Of a DNA stretch of 64,000 bases, positions 28,783 through 37,171 are shown piece after piece. The notes beneath the pieces were generated by a model. That model had not been told where the DNA came from and ran no database searches. It worked only from the letters and a program-made list of their open reading frames with translations. A program made the position numbers and the translations under genes. The number at the start of each line of letters is the position of its first letter. Position 1 is the stretch's first letter. Source of the DNA: Salinarimonas rosea DSM 21201 (lineage in GTDB: Bacteria; Pseudomonadota; Alphaproteobacteria; Rhizobiales; Beijerinckiaceae); NCBI RefSeq assembly GCF_000429045.1, contig NZ_AUBC01000006.1, forward strand, positions 62,001 to 126,000, written 5' to 3'.

Positions 28783-29487
28783 ATGCCGGACGAGATCCTG
28801 ATCGTCGACGACGACGTGCGCCTGTCGGGCATGCTGCGGGACTACCTCGACCAGAACGGCTTTCCCGCCCGCGCCGCTGCGACGGCGCGGGACGGGCTCG
28901 CCGAGCTCGCCCGGCGCCCGCCCGCGGCCGTCGTGCTCGACGTGATGCTGCCCGATCTCGACGGGTTCGAGACCCTGCGCCGCATCCGCGCCTCCTCCGA
29001 CGTCCCCGTCGTCATGCTCACAGCCAAGGGCGACGAGACCGACCGGATCGTCGGGCTCGAGATCGGCGCGGACGACTACGTGCCCAAGCCTTTCAACCCG
29101 CGCGAGCTGCTGGCGCGCCTCAAGGCGGTGCTGCGCCGGCGCCACGGCGGCGTCGCCCAGGCCGGGCCGCCGCCGCTGCGCTTCGGGCGGCTCGAGGTCG
29201 ACCGCGGCGCGCGCCAGGTGCGCGTCGACGGAACCGAGCGCGCGCTCACCTCCTACCAGTTCGACCTCCTCGCTGCGCTGGCCGAGAACGCCGGGCGCGT
29301 GCTCTCGCGCGAGCAGCTGATGGACCTGGTGCGCGGCGCCGAGCTCGAGGCCTTCGACCGCTCCATCGACGTCCACGTCTCGCGCATCCGCGCCGCGATC
29401 GAGGACGACCCGAAGCACCCCCGCCGCATCCTCACCGTGCGCGGCGCGGGCTACGTGTTCGCGCGCGTCCAGGACGAGGGCGGCTGA
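28783..29487 (+). CDS. OmpR-family response regulator
   Basis: 234 residues. The receiver domain (about 1-118) has the acidic pair in ILIVDDDVRLSG, the phospho-acceptor Asp in VVLDVMLPDLDG (about residue 50), and Lys in DYVPKPFNPREL. The winged-helix output domain (about 135-230) reads LTSYQFDLLAALAENAGRVLSREQLMDLV and RSIDVHVSRIRAAIEDDPKHPRRILTVRGAGYVF. It overlaps the sensor kinase start by one base (TGATG). With the Spy-like gene upstream, an envelope-stress regulon like CpxR or a metal-responsive system is plausible; the target genes are not shown. Confidence 0.95.
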   Translation: MPDEILIVDDDVRLSGMLRDYLDQNGFPARAAATARDGLAELARRPPAAVVLDVMLPDLDGFETLRRIRASSDVPVVMLTAKGDETDRIVGLEIGADDYVPKPFNPRELLARLKAVLRRRHGGVAQAGPPPLRFGRLEVDRGARQVRVDGTERALTSYQFDLLAALAENAGRVLSREQLMDLVRGAELEAFDRSIDVHVSRIRAAIEDDPKHPRRILTVRGAGYVFARVQDEGG

Positions 29488-30743
29488 TGGCGCGGCTCTC
29501 CGGCGTCCTGCGCCGCCCGCGCGGCCTCTCCCTGTTCTGGAAGATCTACCTCACGGTGGTCGCGGCGGTGCTCGTCGTCGCGGTGGCGGGGGCGATCGTG
29601 TTCCGCATCGCCGCCGCCGACGAGCGCGGGCCCTGGGCGGAGCGCGGGCGCACGTTCTTCGCGCGCACGCTGCCCGTGGAGGACCCGGGCCCGGCGCTCG
29701 CCCGCCTGTCGGAGGCGCTCGGCGCCGATCTCGCCCTGCGCGGCCCGGACGGGCGGCTCGTCGCCGGCGATCCGCGGCTCGAGCGCGCACACCGCGTCCT
29801 CGTCTTCACCCTGCCCGACGGGCGCGTCGTGCAGGCGCGCTTCGGGCGCGACGACCCAGCGGGCGAGGGCGACGACGACCGCAACCCGCTGGTGCCGATC
29901 GCGATCATCGCGATCCTGATCGCGCTCGTCGCCTACCCGGTCGTCGGCCACATCACCCGCCGGCTGGAGCGCCTGCGCGCCGGCGTCGAGGCCTGGGGGG
30001 CAGGCGACCTCTCGGTCCGCGTCGGCCTTGCCGGCGGCGACGAGGTCGCGGCCGTGGCACGGAGCTTCGACGCGGCCGCCGAGACGGTGGAGCGCCTCGT
30101 CGCCTCCCACACGGCCCTCCTCGCCAATGCGAGCCACGAGCTGCGCTCGCCGCTCGCGCGCCTGCGCATGGCGATCGACCTCTGGCGCGAGGATCCGCGC
30201 CCGGCGCTGGAGCGCGAGATCGTGACGAGCCTCGCGGAGCTCGACGCGCTCGTCGAGGAGATCCTGGTGGCGAGCCGGCTCGAGCACGTCGCCGGCCTCG
30301 AGCGCATCGAGCCCGTCGACCTGCTGGCGCTCGCCGCGGAGGAGGGCGCGCGCGTCGGCGCGTCCGTGGAGGGCGAGGCGGTCGAGATTCCGGGCGATCC
30401 GCGGCTCCTGCGCCGGCTCGTGCGCAACCTCTTCCAGAACGCCGCGCGCCACGGCGCCCCGCCGATCGAGGCCCGCGTCTCGGCCCGTCCGGAGGGCGGG
30501 GCGGTCCTCGGCGTGCGCGACCACGGCCCGGGCCTGCCCGACGGCGAGAGCGAGCGGGTCTTCGAGGCCTTCTACCGCCCGGCGGGGCGCTCGGAGGCGG
30601 CGGGCGGCTGGGGGCTGGGATTGTCGCTGGTGCGCCAGATCGCGCGCCGGCACGGCGGCGACGTCCGCGTGGTGCGGCCGGAGGGCGGCGGGGCGATGTT
30701 CGTGGTGGAACTGGGCGCGGTCCCCGGCGGGGAGCGTCGCTGA
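29487..30743 (+). CDS. Two-component sensor histidine kinase
   Basis: 418 residues. TM1 is about 18-42, a periplasmic loop of roughly 85 residues, TM2 about 137-158 (LVPIAIIAILIALVAYPVVG), then HAMP. The phospho-acceptor His is in LANASHELRSPLARLRMAID near residue 217. The ATP-binding part has the N-box RNLFQNAARHG, the G1 box VRDHGPGLPDG and the G2 region GWGLGLSLVRQIARRHGG. The short periplasmic domain resembles CpxA-type sensors in size only. It is translated together with the response regulator and presumably phosphorylates it. After the stop there is a GGGACG-CGT-CGTCCC dyad at 30772-30786 without a U-tract. Confidence 0.95.
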   Translation: MARLSGVLRRPRGLSLFWKIYLTVVAAVLVVAVAGAIVFRIAAADERGPWAERGRTFFARTLPVEDPGPALARLSEALGADLALRGPDGRLVAGDPRLERAHRVLVFTLPDGRVVQARFGRDDPAGEGDDDRNPLVPIAIIAILIALVAYPVVGHITRRLERLRAGVEAWGAGDLSVRVGLAGGDEVAAVARSFDAAAETVERLVASHTALLANASHELRSPLARLRMAIDLWREDPRPALEREIVTSLAELDALVEEILVASRLEHVAGLERIEPVDLLALAAEEGARVGASVEGEAVEIPGDPRLLRRLVRNLFQNAARHGAPPIEARVSARPEGGAVLGVRDHGPGLPDGESERVFEAFYRPAGRSEAAGGWGLGLSLVRQIARRHGGDVRVVRPEGGGAMFVVELGAVPGGERR

Positions 30744-30885
30744 GGTCGCGGCGGACGGTGTCGGCTCGGGTGGGACGCGTCGTCCCGGGTGGCGCGAAGG
30801 CCGGTACCAGCTCGTGATGCGAAACGATCGGAAGGAAGAAGCGGATCGACCCGAACGGCCGAGAGCGACGGATGAAAACGCAGGA

Positions 30886-31563
30886 TCAGGCGAACATGTA
30901 GCCGAGGAAGCGCTTGGAATCGATCGGGTCGTAGCCCAGCCGCCCGCGCAGCTTCTTGCGCAGCTTCGAGATGTGGCTCTCGACCACCGCCTCGTCGACG
31001 TTCTCGTTGAAGACGCCGTAGACGGCCGAGAAGATCTGCTCGCGCTGGACGCGCTTGCCCTTGTTCTTGAACAGGTACTCGAGGATGCGTCGCTCGCGCC
31101 GCGGCAGCGCCAGGACATCGCCGCGCACGATCGGATCGCGGCCGTCGAAGAAGACCCGCAGGTCGTGCTCCACCGGCGCCGCCTCGCTCTCGGCAGGACC
31201 GGCCTGCGCCCGCCGGTTGAAGGCGCCGACCCGGGCCATGATCTCCTTCACGTGCACGGGCTTGCGCACGACGTCGTCGACGCCCGCGGCGAACAGCCCG
31301 AGCGTCTGCTCCAGGCAATGGGTGTCGTTCATGGCGATCACCGGCGCCTTGCAGCGGCTCTTGACGAGGCGCGGCAGCGTCTCCCGCTCGCTGCAATCGC
31401 CGATGAGGATCGCCTCGACGGCGCCGAGATCCTCCTCGGCGGCGCCGGCGATCCAGTCGTTGAAGTCGGATGGGTCGAACCCGACGGCGGACACGCCTTC
31501 CCGGTCGAAGCCGGATCGGTAACCGGTGGTGACAAGCTCTCGTTCGTCGACGATGATGTACAC
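30886..31563 (-). CDS. ftcR: Flagellar response regulator FtcR/Rem-type
   Basis: 225 residues from a GTG at 31563, which has a GGGGG ribosome site 8 bases upstream; a longer frame to 31650 would add 29 residues before VYIIVDERELVTTGY, where FtcR/Rem proteins start. The N-terminal receiver-like domain is atypical: the usual phospho-Asp context is replaced by AILIGDCSERETL, while VDDVVRKPVHVKEIMARVGAF keeps the Lys. The C-terminal winged helix has LPRRERRILEYLFKNKGKRVQREQIFSAVYG and ESHISKLRKKL. FtcR (Brucella) and Rem (Sinorhizobium) activate flagellar operons. In relatives this gene is next to flgE; here it stands 15 kb away. A CtrA-like box lies upstream. Confidence 0.87.
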   Translation of the reverse strand: MYIIVDERELVTTGYRSGFDREGVSAVGFDPSDFNDWIAGAAEEDLGAVEAILIGDCSERETLPRLVKSRCKAPVIAMNDTHCLEQTLGLFAAGVDDVVRKPVHVKEIMARVGAFNRRAQAGPAESEAAPVEHDLRVFFDGRDPIVRGDVLALPRRERRILEYLFKNKGKRVQREQIFSAVYGVFNENVDEAVVESHISKLRKKLRGRLGYDPIDSKRFLGYMFA

Positions 31564-31593
31564 GACAGTACCCCCGTTGTATCGGACGTCATA

Positions 31594-31605
31594 CGGATAA
31601 ATCCG
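31594..31605. promoter_or_regulatory. Short palindrome upstream of ftcR
   Basis: CGGAT-AA-ATCCG, 31 bp before the ftcR start codon in an AT-rich leader. It might be an autoregulatory site, but 12-bp palindromes are common, so low confidence. Confidence 0.25.
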
Positions 31606-31727
31606 AAGATTTGTTGCGGCAACGCTTATGTGGTCGTGCGCCGCAGGCAATCACCGGCACCGTCAAGGGGGGGTTACTTGCCGAGGGATGAATCCGAATT
31701 CAAATTAGCGACGATTCGCAAGCGTTG

Positions 31728-31742
31728 GTAACACACCGTTAA
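31728..31742 (-). promoter_or_regulatory. Candidate CtrA-binding site upstream of ftcR
   Basis: On the minus strand TTAA-N7-TTAC, one base off the CtrA consensus TTAA-N7-TTAA, about 165 bp upstream of the ftcR GTG. CtrA controls flagellar regulators in several Alphaproteobacteria, so a link from cell cycle to ftcR is plausible. The rest of the 226-bp gap (31564-31789) is AT-rich leader with no gene. Confidence 0.4.
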
Positions 31743-31789
31743 GCGGCGCGAATACTTCGCTCGATTCGATGAAAACCCGCGGTATCTCC

Positions 31790-33040
31790 TCACGGCGCCG
31801 GCCCGAACGCGCCGGCCTGCGCCAGCGCCGCGATCGCCTCCGCGTCGAGACCGAGCACGTCGGCCAGCACCGCGTCGCGATCCGCTCCGAGCGGCGGCGG
31901 TGCCTTGTCGTAGGACACGGGGGTGGCGCGGAGCTTGAGCGGGTTCCCGAGAAGCGCGAGCGCCTGCCCCTCGACCACGGGCGAGGGCATCTCGATCACC
32001 ATCCCCCGCGCGCGGGTGTGGGGATCGGCGAGCGCCTCGGGCACGCTCGCGACCGGCCCCGCCGGGACCTGCGCCGCCTCGAGCCGCGCGACCCAGCCGG
32101 CGACGGTGTCCCCGGCGACGATCGGGTCGAGAACGGCGTTGAGCGCGTCGAGATGCGCGAGCCGGCCGGCATTGGTGGCGAAGCGCGCGTCCTGCGCCAG
32201 GTCGGGCGCTGCGAGCGCGGCGCAGAAGCGGCGGAACTGCGCGTCGTTGCCCACGGCGACGACGAGGTGCCCGTCCGCGGCGCGGTAGGTCTGGTAGGGC
32301 GCGATGTTCGGGTGGCGGTTGCCGAGCCGCCGCGGAGCCTTCCCGGAGACGAGGGTGTTCGTGGCGGCGTTCACCAGCCAGGAGATCTGCGTGTCGTAGA
32401 GCGAGACCTCGAGGAACTGCCCCTCGCCCGTCGCGTCCCGGTGGCGCAGGGCGGCGAGGATGCCCACCACCGCGTACATGCCGCACATCAGGTCGGAGAT
32501 GCCGACGCCGACCTTCATCGGCTCGCCGTCCGGCTCGCCGGTGATGCTCATGATGCCGCCCATGGCCTGGACGAGGAAGTCGTAGCCGATCCGCTCGGCA
32601 TAGGGCCCGTCGTGGCCGAAGCCGGTGATCGAGCACCAGACGAGATCCGGCTTGACCGCCCGCAGGTCCTCGTAGCCGAGGCCGCGCCGGGCGAGGTCGC
32701 CGGGCTTGTAGTTCTCGATCACCACGTCCGCCCGCGCGGCGAGGTCGCGCACGAGCCCCGCGCCCGCCTCGCTCGCGAGATCGATCGCGATCGAGCGCTT
32801 GTTGCGGTTGGCCGCGAGGAAGTAGGCGGAGAGGTCGCTCGGCGCGCCGCTCTCGTCGGCGACGAAGGGCGGGCCCCAGGCGCGGGTGTCGTCGCCGACG
32901 CCGGGGCGCTCGACCTTGATCACCCGCGCGCCGAGGTCGCCGAGCAGCTGCGTCGCGCTCGGGCCGGCGAGGACCCGGGTCAGGTCGAGGATCGTGAGGC
33001 CCGCGAGGCTGCGCGGGGCGGCGGGGGCGGCGTCGACCAT
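31790..33040 (-). CDS. CaiB/BaiF family CoA-transferase
   Basis: 416 residues from the ATG at 33040, preceded by GAGGT. The class III CoA-transferase fold is visible: GLTILDLTRVLAGPSATQLLGDLGARVIKVERP, RNKRSIAIDLAS, and DVVIENYKPGDLARRGLGYEDL with the catalytic Asp expected in VGVGISDLMCGMYAV. Substrate (formyl-, succinyl- or bile-acid-like CoA) is not predictable. A much longer frame (to 34780) continues upstream only as the complement of the repeat protein gene and is not real. It stands alone between ftcR and the divergent repeat-protein gene. Confidence 0.93.
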   Translation of the reverse strand: MVDAAPAAPRSLAGLTILDLTRVLAGPSATQLLGDLGARVIKVERPGVGDDTRAWGPPFVADESGAPSDLSAYFLAANRNKRSIAIDLASEAGAGLVRDLAARADVVIENYKPGDLARRGLGYEDLRAVKPDLVWCSITGFGHDGPYAERIGYDFLVQAMGGIMSITGEPDGEPMKVGVGISDLMCGMYAVVGILAALRHRDATGEGQFLEVSLYDTQISWLVNAATNTLVSGKAPRRLGNRHPNIAPYQTYRAADGHLVVAVGNDAQFRRFCAALAAPDLAQDARFATNAGRLAHLDALNAVLDPIVAGDTVAGWVARLEAAQVPAGPVASVPEALADPHTRARGMVIEMPSPVVEGQALALLGNPLKLRATPVSYDKAPPPLGADRDAVLADVLGLDAEAIAALAQAGAFGPAP

Positions 33041-33178
33041 GGGGACCTCGCTCGGCGGGACGATACGCACCGGCTTACCCCGTGCGGCGCGGATCGGGAA
33101 GCGCGCGCATCCGCCCTTCCGCCCCGTGCGCGAGGGGCGTACAGTCGCGCGCGGGATGCGACGGGCCGGGGGAATGCC

Positions 33179-34714
33179 ATGACGATCGGGGTGGACGAGG
33201 CGACGAGGCGGGGGCGCACCGCCCTGCGGCTCGCCGGAGCATGCGCGACGCTCGGGCTCCTCGCGGGCCTCGCGGCCGGCCCGGCGGCTGCCCGCGAGGC
33301 GGGGCCGGGCTTCGTCTGGGGCGACGATTCGAGCCGCTTCGCCAACGACGGCGAGTGCGACGACCCGCGCTTCCGGGGCGCCGGCATGGCCAAGCTCACC
33401 GTCGAGGAGAACCGCGGCGCCGACGCCGGCGACTGCCGGCGCCTCTTCGAGGCGGGCGCCGTCGACCCGATCGCCGCGCCGGAGGTCTTCCAGGGGGAGG
33501 GCATCGACTTCGGCGACGATTCGGGTCGCTGGGCGAACGACGGCGAGTGCGAGGACCCGCGCTTCACCGGCGAGGGCATGGCGGCGCTCCTCCTCGACGA
33601 GGACCGGATGCGCGACGCGAGCGATTGCCGCCGCCTGCTCGAGGGGGGCGCGATCGCGCTGCGCGGGGCCGCGCCCGCCCCGGCCACCGGTCCCGGCCCG
33701 GCGACGGCCGGCATCGACTTCGGCGACGACACCGGCCGCTGGCCGAACGACGGTGAATGCGACGATCCGCGCTTCGAGGGCGCCGGCATGGCGGCGCAGC
33801 CCTTCGAGGAGGAGCGCCTGCGCGACGCCGGCGACTGCCGTCGGCTGTTCGAGGGGGGTGCGGTGGCGCTGCGCTCGGACGATGTCGCGCCCGGGCCGCA
33901 ATCGGCGGACGGGATCGACTTCGGCGACGACACCGGCCGCTGGCCGAACGACGGCGAGTGCGACGATCCGCGCTTCGAGGGCGCCGGCATGGCGGCGCAG
34001 CCCTTGGAGCAGGAGCGCCTGCGCGACGCCGGCGACTGCCGTCGGCTGTTCGAGGAGGGCGCCGTCGCGCTGCGCACCGACGATGTCGCGCCCGTGCCGC
34101 AATCGGCGGAAGGGATCGACTTCGGCGACGACACCGGCCGCTGGCCGAACGACGACGAGTGCGACGATCCGCGCTTCGAGGGCGCGGGCATGGCCGGCGC
34201 CCCCTCCGCCGAGGAGCTGATGCGCGACGCGAGCGACTGCCGCCGCCTCTTCGAGGCCGGGCTGCTCGCACGCAGCTCGAGCCCTCGCTGGGGCACGCCC
34301 GCCGCGGTGCAGCCGCCCCTGGACGCCATCGCCTTCGGTGACGATTCCGGGTCGTGGCCGAAGGACGGCGAGTGCGACGACCCGCGCTTCGTCGGCGAGG
34401 GCATGGCCTTCTCGGTCCAGGAGGAGACGACGCTCGCGGACGCGAGCGATTGCCGCCGGCTCTACAAGGCGGGCTCCATCGCGCTCGCGGCGACGGCCGC
34501 GGACGCGTCTCCGCCCCCGACACCCTCCGACGAGGCGCTCGCGTCGATCGACTTCGGCGCGGACACGAGCCGCTTCGCCGGCGACGGCGAGTGCGACGAC
34601 CCGCGCTTCGAGGGCGACGGCATGGCCGCGGTCCCGCTCGACGAGGACAGGATGGCGGATGCCGGCGACTGCCGCGCCCTGTTCGCGCAGGGGCGCATTC
34701 GCCTGCGCGAGTGA
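33179..34714 (+). CDS. Secreted seven-repeat Cys/Asp-rich protein of unknown function
   Basis: 511 residues. A signal peptide (LRLAGACATLGLLAGLAAGPAAA, cleavage near 38) is followed by seven copies of a 50-residue motif starting near residues 45, 109, 179, 246, 313, 384 and 457. The consensus is FGDDxGRWPNDGECDDPRF, then EGxGMA, about ten variable residues, then DAxDCRRLFxxGxI. Each copy holds two Cys (GEC and DCR), so 14 Cys that could pair within repeats, plus clustered Asp suited to Ca2+ binding. Linkers of 15-23 residues are Ala/Pro-rich. I know no named family for the repeat, though single copies occur in secreted alphaproteobacterial proteins. No enzyme domain is attached. An EEP-family gene follows after 49 bp. 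Confidence 0.85.
   Translation: MTIGVDEATRRGRTALRLAGACATLGLLAGLAAGPAAAREAGPGFVWGDDSSRFANDGECDDPRFRGAGMAKLTVEENRGADAGDCRRLFEAGAVDPIAAPEVFQGEGIDFGDDSGRWANDGECEDPRFTGEGMAALLLDEDRMRDASDCRRLLEGGAIALRGAAPAPATGPGPATAGIDFGDDTGRWPNDGECDDPRFEGAGMAAQPFEEERLRDAGDCRRLFEGGAVALRSDDVAPGPQSADGIDFGDDTGRWPNDGECDDPRFEGAGMAAQPLEQERLRDAGDCRRLFEEGAVALRTDDVAPVPQSAEGIDFGDDTGRWPNDDECDDPRFEGAGMAGAPSAEELMRDASDCRRLFEAGLLARSSSPRWGTPAAVQPPLDAIAFGDDSGSWPKDGECDDPRFVGEGMAFSVQEETTLADASDCRRLYKAGSIALAATAADASPPPTPSDEALASIDFGADTSRFAGDGECDDPRFEGDGMAAVPLDEDRMADAGDCRALFAQGRIRLRE
33713..34192 (+). repeat. Near-identical 201-bp DNA repeats coding for repeats 3-5
   Basis: Units begin at 33713, 33914 and 34115. The first about 78 bases of each are almost the same, and units 3 and 4 are nearly identical over their full 201 bp, linker included. 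Repeats 1, 2, 6 and 7 are diverged. This shows recent tandem duplication inside the gene. Confidence 0.87.
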
Positions 34715-34763
34715 GGGGGGCGCACCTTCACGCGCGGCCCTCCCGACCCCATCTCGCGTCTCG

Positions 34764-35519
34764 ATGCCCCGTCTCCTCACCTACAACATCCATTCGTTCT
34801 ACGGCACCGATCGCCGCCGCGAGCCCGAGCGCATCGAGGCCGTGATCCGCGAGAGCGGCGCGCGGATCGTGGCGCTCCAGGAGGTGCGCTGGAGCGCGCG
34901 TGCCGAGGGCGCGCACGCGCTGATGACGCTCGCGCGCAATCTGGGCATGGGCTGGCACTTCCAGCGCACCGCGACCTTCGCCGGCGAGCAGTTCGGCCTC
35001 GCCGTCCTCTCCGACCTGCCGATGCGTCCCGTGAAGGGCGGACCGCTGCCGCGGCTCGGCCCGGCCATGCCGGAGCGGCGCTCCGCGCTGTGGGTCGAGG
35101 TCGACACGCGAGCGGGGCCGCTCCAGGTGATCTGCACGCATCTGGCCGTGCTCAGCGCCCGCGACCGCATGGCCCAGGCGCAGGCGCTGCTCGGGCCGGA
35201 CTGGCTCGGCGGCACGAGCGGCCCCGCGGTGCTGATGGGCGACCTCAATGCCGGCCTGCGCTCGGCCGCCTACAAGCGCCTCGCCGCCGCGCTCGAATGC
35301 GCCCGGGCTGGAAGCGGGGCACGCCACCCGACGTTCCCCTCCTGGATGCCGCTGACCCGGATCGACCACATCATGGCGGCGAACGGGGCGCGGCTCGCGA
35401 ACGGGCGCGCCCTGCGCACGGCCACGAGCCGGGTGGCGTCGGATCATCTGCCGTTCGTCGCCGACCTGATCTCGGCGGAGACCGGCGCCGGCGGCGGCGA
35501 GCGCCCCGCTACTGGATGA
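34764..35519 (+). CDS. Endonuclease/exonuclease/phosphatase (EEP) family protein
   Basis: 251 residues from the ATG at 34764. The metal and phosphate site motifs are present: LLTYNIHSF (N, H), VALQEVRW (catalytic Glu), VICTHLAVLSARDR (His), VLMGDLNAG (GDLN) and the C-terminal SDHLPFVADL (SDH). Family members cleave phosphodiesters in DNA, sphingomyelin or phosphoinositides; with no signal peptide this one is likely cytoplasmic, but the substrate is open. The stop overlaps the end of flgI on the opposite strand by 11 bp. The frame continues upstream into the repeat gene and is not real there. Confidence 0.9.
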   Translation: MPRLLTYNIHSFYGTDRRREPERIEAVIRESGARIVALQEVRWSARAEGAHALMTLARNLGMGWHFQRTATFAGEQFGLAVLSDLPMRPVKGGPLPRLGPAMPERRSALWVEVDTRAGPLQVICTHLAVLSARDRMAQAQALLGPDWLGGTSGPAVLMGDLNAGLRSAAYKRLAAALECARAGSGARHPTFPSWMPLTRIDHIMAANGARLANGRALRTATSRVASDHLPFVADLISAETGAGGGERPATG

Positions 35520-36648
35520 CCAGATCCGCCTGCAGCGCCCCCGCCGACTTGATCGCCTGGAGGATGGCGATGATGCCGGCGGGCCTCAGCCCGATCTGGT
35601 TGAGGCCGGCGACCAGGGTCTGCAGGCTCGAGCCCTGGAGGATGGCGAGGCGGCCCTCGCCCTCTCGCACCTCGACGCGGGTGTCGGGCAGGACCACCGT
35701 CTGGCCGTCCGAGAACGGCGCCGGCTGCGAGGCCACCGGCAGCTCGGTGACGCGCACCGTGAGGTTGCCGTGCGTGACGGCGACGGTCGAGATCCGCACG
35801 TCCGCGCCGATCACCACCGTGCCGGTGCGCTCGTCGATGACGACGCGCGCGGGCGTATCGGGCGTCACCACGAGGTCGCCGAGCTCGGCGAGGAAGCGCA
35901 CCGGGCTGACGTCCGGCGGGTTGACCACGAGCACGGAGCGGTAGTCGCGCTCGTAGGCCCCGCGCCCGCCGAAGCGCGCCTGCGTGTAGACGTTGATGGC
36001 GTCGGCGATGCGCACCGCCGTGCGGAAGTCCGGGTTCCGCAGCTCCAGGATCAGCGAGCGCATGTTGCCGAAATGGTCGGGCAGCTCGCGCTCGACGAGG
36101 GCTCCGTTGGGCACGCGGCCCACCGTCGGCACGCCCTGGGTGACGATCTCGGCCTCGCCGGCCGCGGAGAAGCCGGTGACGGCGACGGGCCCCTGCGCCA
36201 CAGCGTAGATCTGGCCGTCGGCCCCCATCAGCGGCGTGATCACGAGCGTGCCGCCGAGCAGCGAGCGCGCGTCGCCGAGCGCCGAGACCGTGACGTCGAT
36301 CCGCGAGCCGCGCCCGACGAAGGGCGGCAGCTCGGAGGTCACCACGACGGCGGCGACGTTGCGGGCGCGCAGCTGGTCGGCGCCGACGTTGACGCCCATC
36401 CGGTCGAGCATCGAGGTGAGGGACTGCTCGGTGAAGGGTGCGTTGCGCAGCGTGTCGCCCGTATTGGCGAGCCCCACCACGAGCCCGTACCCGACGAGCT
36501 GGTTCTCGCGCATGCCCTTGAGGGTCGTGATGTCCTTGATGCGCGTGACGCCGCCGGGAAAGGCGTCGGCGCGGGCGGCGGGGGCGAGCGCGAGAGCGCC
36601 CGTCGCGGCCACCGCCAGCGCGAGGAGGAGCGAGGCGAGGCGGCGCAT
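35509..36648 (-). CDS. flgI: Flagellar P-ring protein FlgI
   Basis: 379 residues with a signal peptide (LASLLLALAVAATGALALAPAARA). The P-ring protein core is obvious: RIKDITTLKGMRENQLVGYGLVVGLANTGDTL, ARNVAAVVVTSELPPFVGRGSRIDVTVSALGDA and the C-terminal LVAGLNQIGLRPAGIIAILQAIKSAGALQADLVI. FlgI forms the periplasmic bushing of the rod in the peptidoglycan layer. Its start shares a base with the flgA stop (TGATG). It is the last gene of this block; the flgH (L-ring) and motE genes that usually follow are absent here, although fliL-fliP at 0-1.3 kb could be their continuation elsewhere. Confidence 0.97.
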   Translation of the reverse strand: MRRLASLLLALAVAATGALALAPAARADAFPGGVTRIKDITTLKGMRENQLVGYGLVVGLANTGDTLRNAPFTEQSLTSMLDRMGVNVGADQLRARNVAAVVVTSELPPFVGRGSRIDVTVSALGDARSLLGGTLVITPLMGADGQIYAVAQGPVAVTGFSAAGEAEIVTQGVPTVGRVPNGALVERELPDHFGNMRSLILELRNPDFRTAVRIADAINVYTQARFGGRGAYERDYRSVLVVNPPDVSPVRFLAELGDLVVTPDTPARVVIDERTGTVVIGADVRISTVAVTHGNLTVRVTELPVASQPAPFSDGQTVVLPDTRVEVREGEGRLAILQGSSLQTLVAGLNQIGLRPAGIIAILQAIKSAGALQADLVIQ

Positions 36649-37145
36649 CACGGGGTCCCCACGCGCAGCGAGCCGTCGTCCTGGACGACGCCCACGATGA
36701 CGAGGCCGGAATCGAGGTTGCGCGCGCGCACACGGTCCCCCGCCCCGCCGGATTCGAGCGGGGTGACCAGGGTCGAGATCACGAGCCCGTCGGCCTGGAA
36801 GACGATCTGCGTCGTCTCCCCGCGCACCACGAGCTTGGCCTCCTCGACCGCGTTCTGCGGCACGACGCGCCCCGGCAGCAGCGTGCGGCGCGCGACCTTG
36901 CCGACGAGGGCGTCGGCGTCGCGCACGACGGCGAGCTGGCCGGTGCTCGGGGGAAACTCGCGCTCGACGAGCACGGTGTCCTTGATCGTCTCGCCGGGAT
37001 AGATCGTGATCGTCGGCACGGGCAGCGTGACGCCGGCGGCGCGGGCCGGCGACGGCGCCACGAGCGCGGCGAAGGCGAGGGCCGCGCCCGCTGCGAGGCA
37101 TGCGGTCGGGCGCCGGCGGGCGGCGGTCTCGGGAAAGGGGCACAT
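36648..37145 (-). CDS. flgA: Flagellar P-ring assembly chaperone FlgA
   Basis: 165 residues, the short rhizobial form, with a signal peptide (ACLAAGAALAFAALVAPSPARA). The SAF domain has PTITIYPGETIKDTVLVERE, VGKVARRTLLPGRVVPQNAV and DRVRARNLDSGLVIVGVVQDDGSLRVG, typical for FlgA C-terminal domains. It helps FlgI form the P-ring in the periplasm. It is coupled to flgI and lies 27 bp after flgG. Confidence 0.92.
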   Translation of the reverse strand: MCPFPETAARRRPTACLAAGAALAFAALVAPSPARAAGVTLPVPTITIYPGETIKDTVLVEREFPPSTGQLAVVRDADALVGKVARRTLLPGRVVPQNAVEEAKLVVRGETTQIVFQADGLVISTLVTPLESGGAGDRVRARNLDSGLVIVGVVQDDGSLRVGTP

Positions 37146-37171
37146 GGCGCAGCTCCGGTCGTCGCGCTCGC

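Noticed and set aside
31790-34780. A 996-residue fusion of a CoA-transferase with an upstream domain
   Set aside because: The extra part is the complement of the secreted repeat gene; the CoA-transferase has its own start with a ribosome site at 33040.
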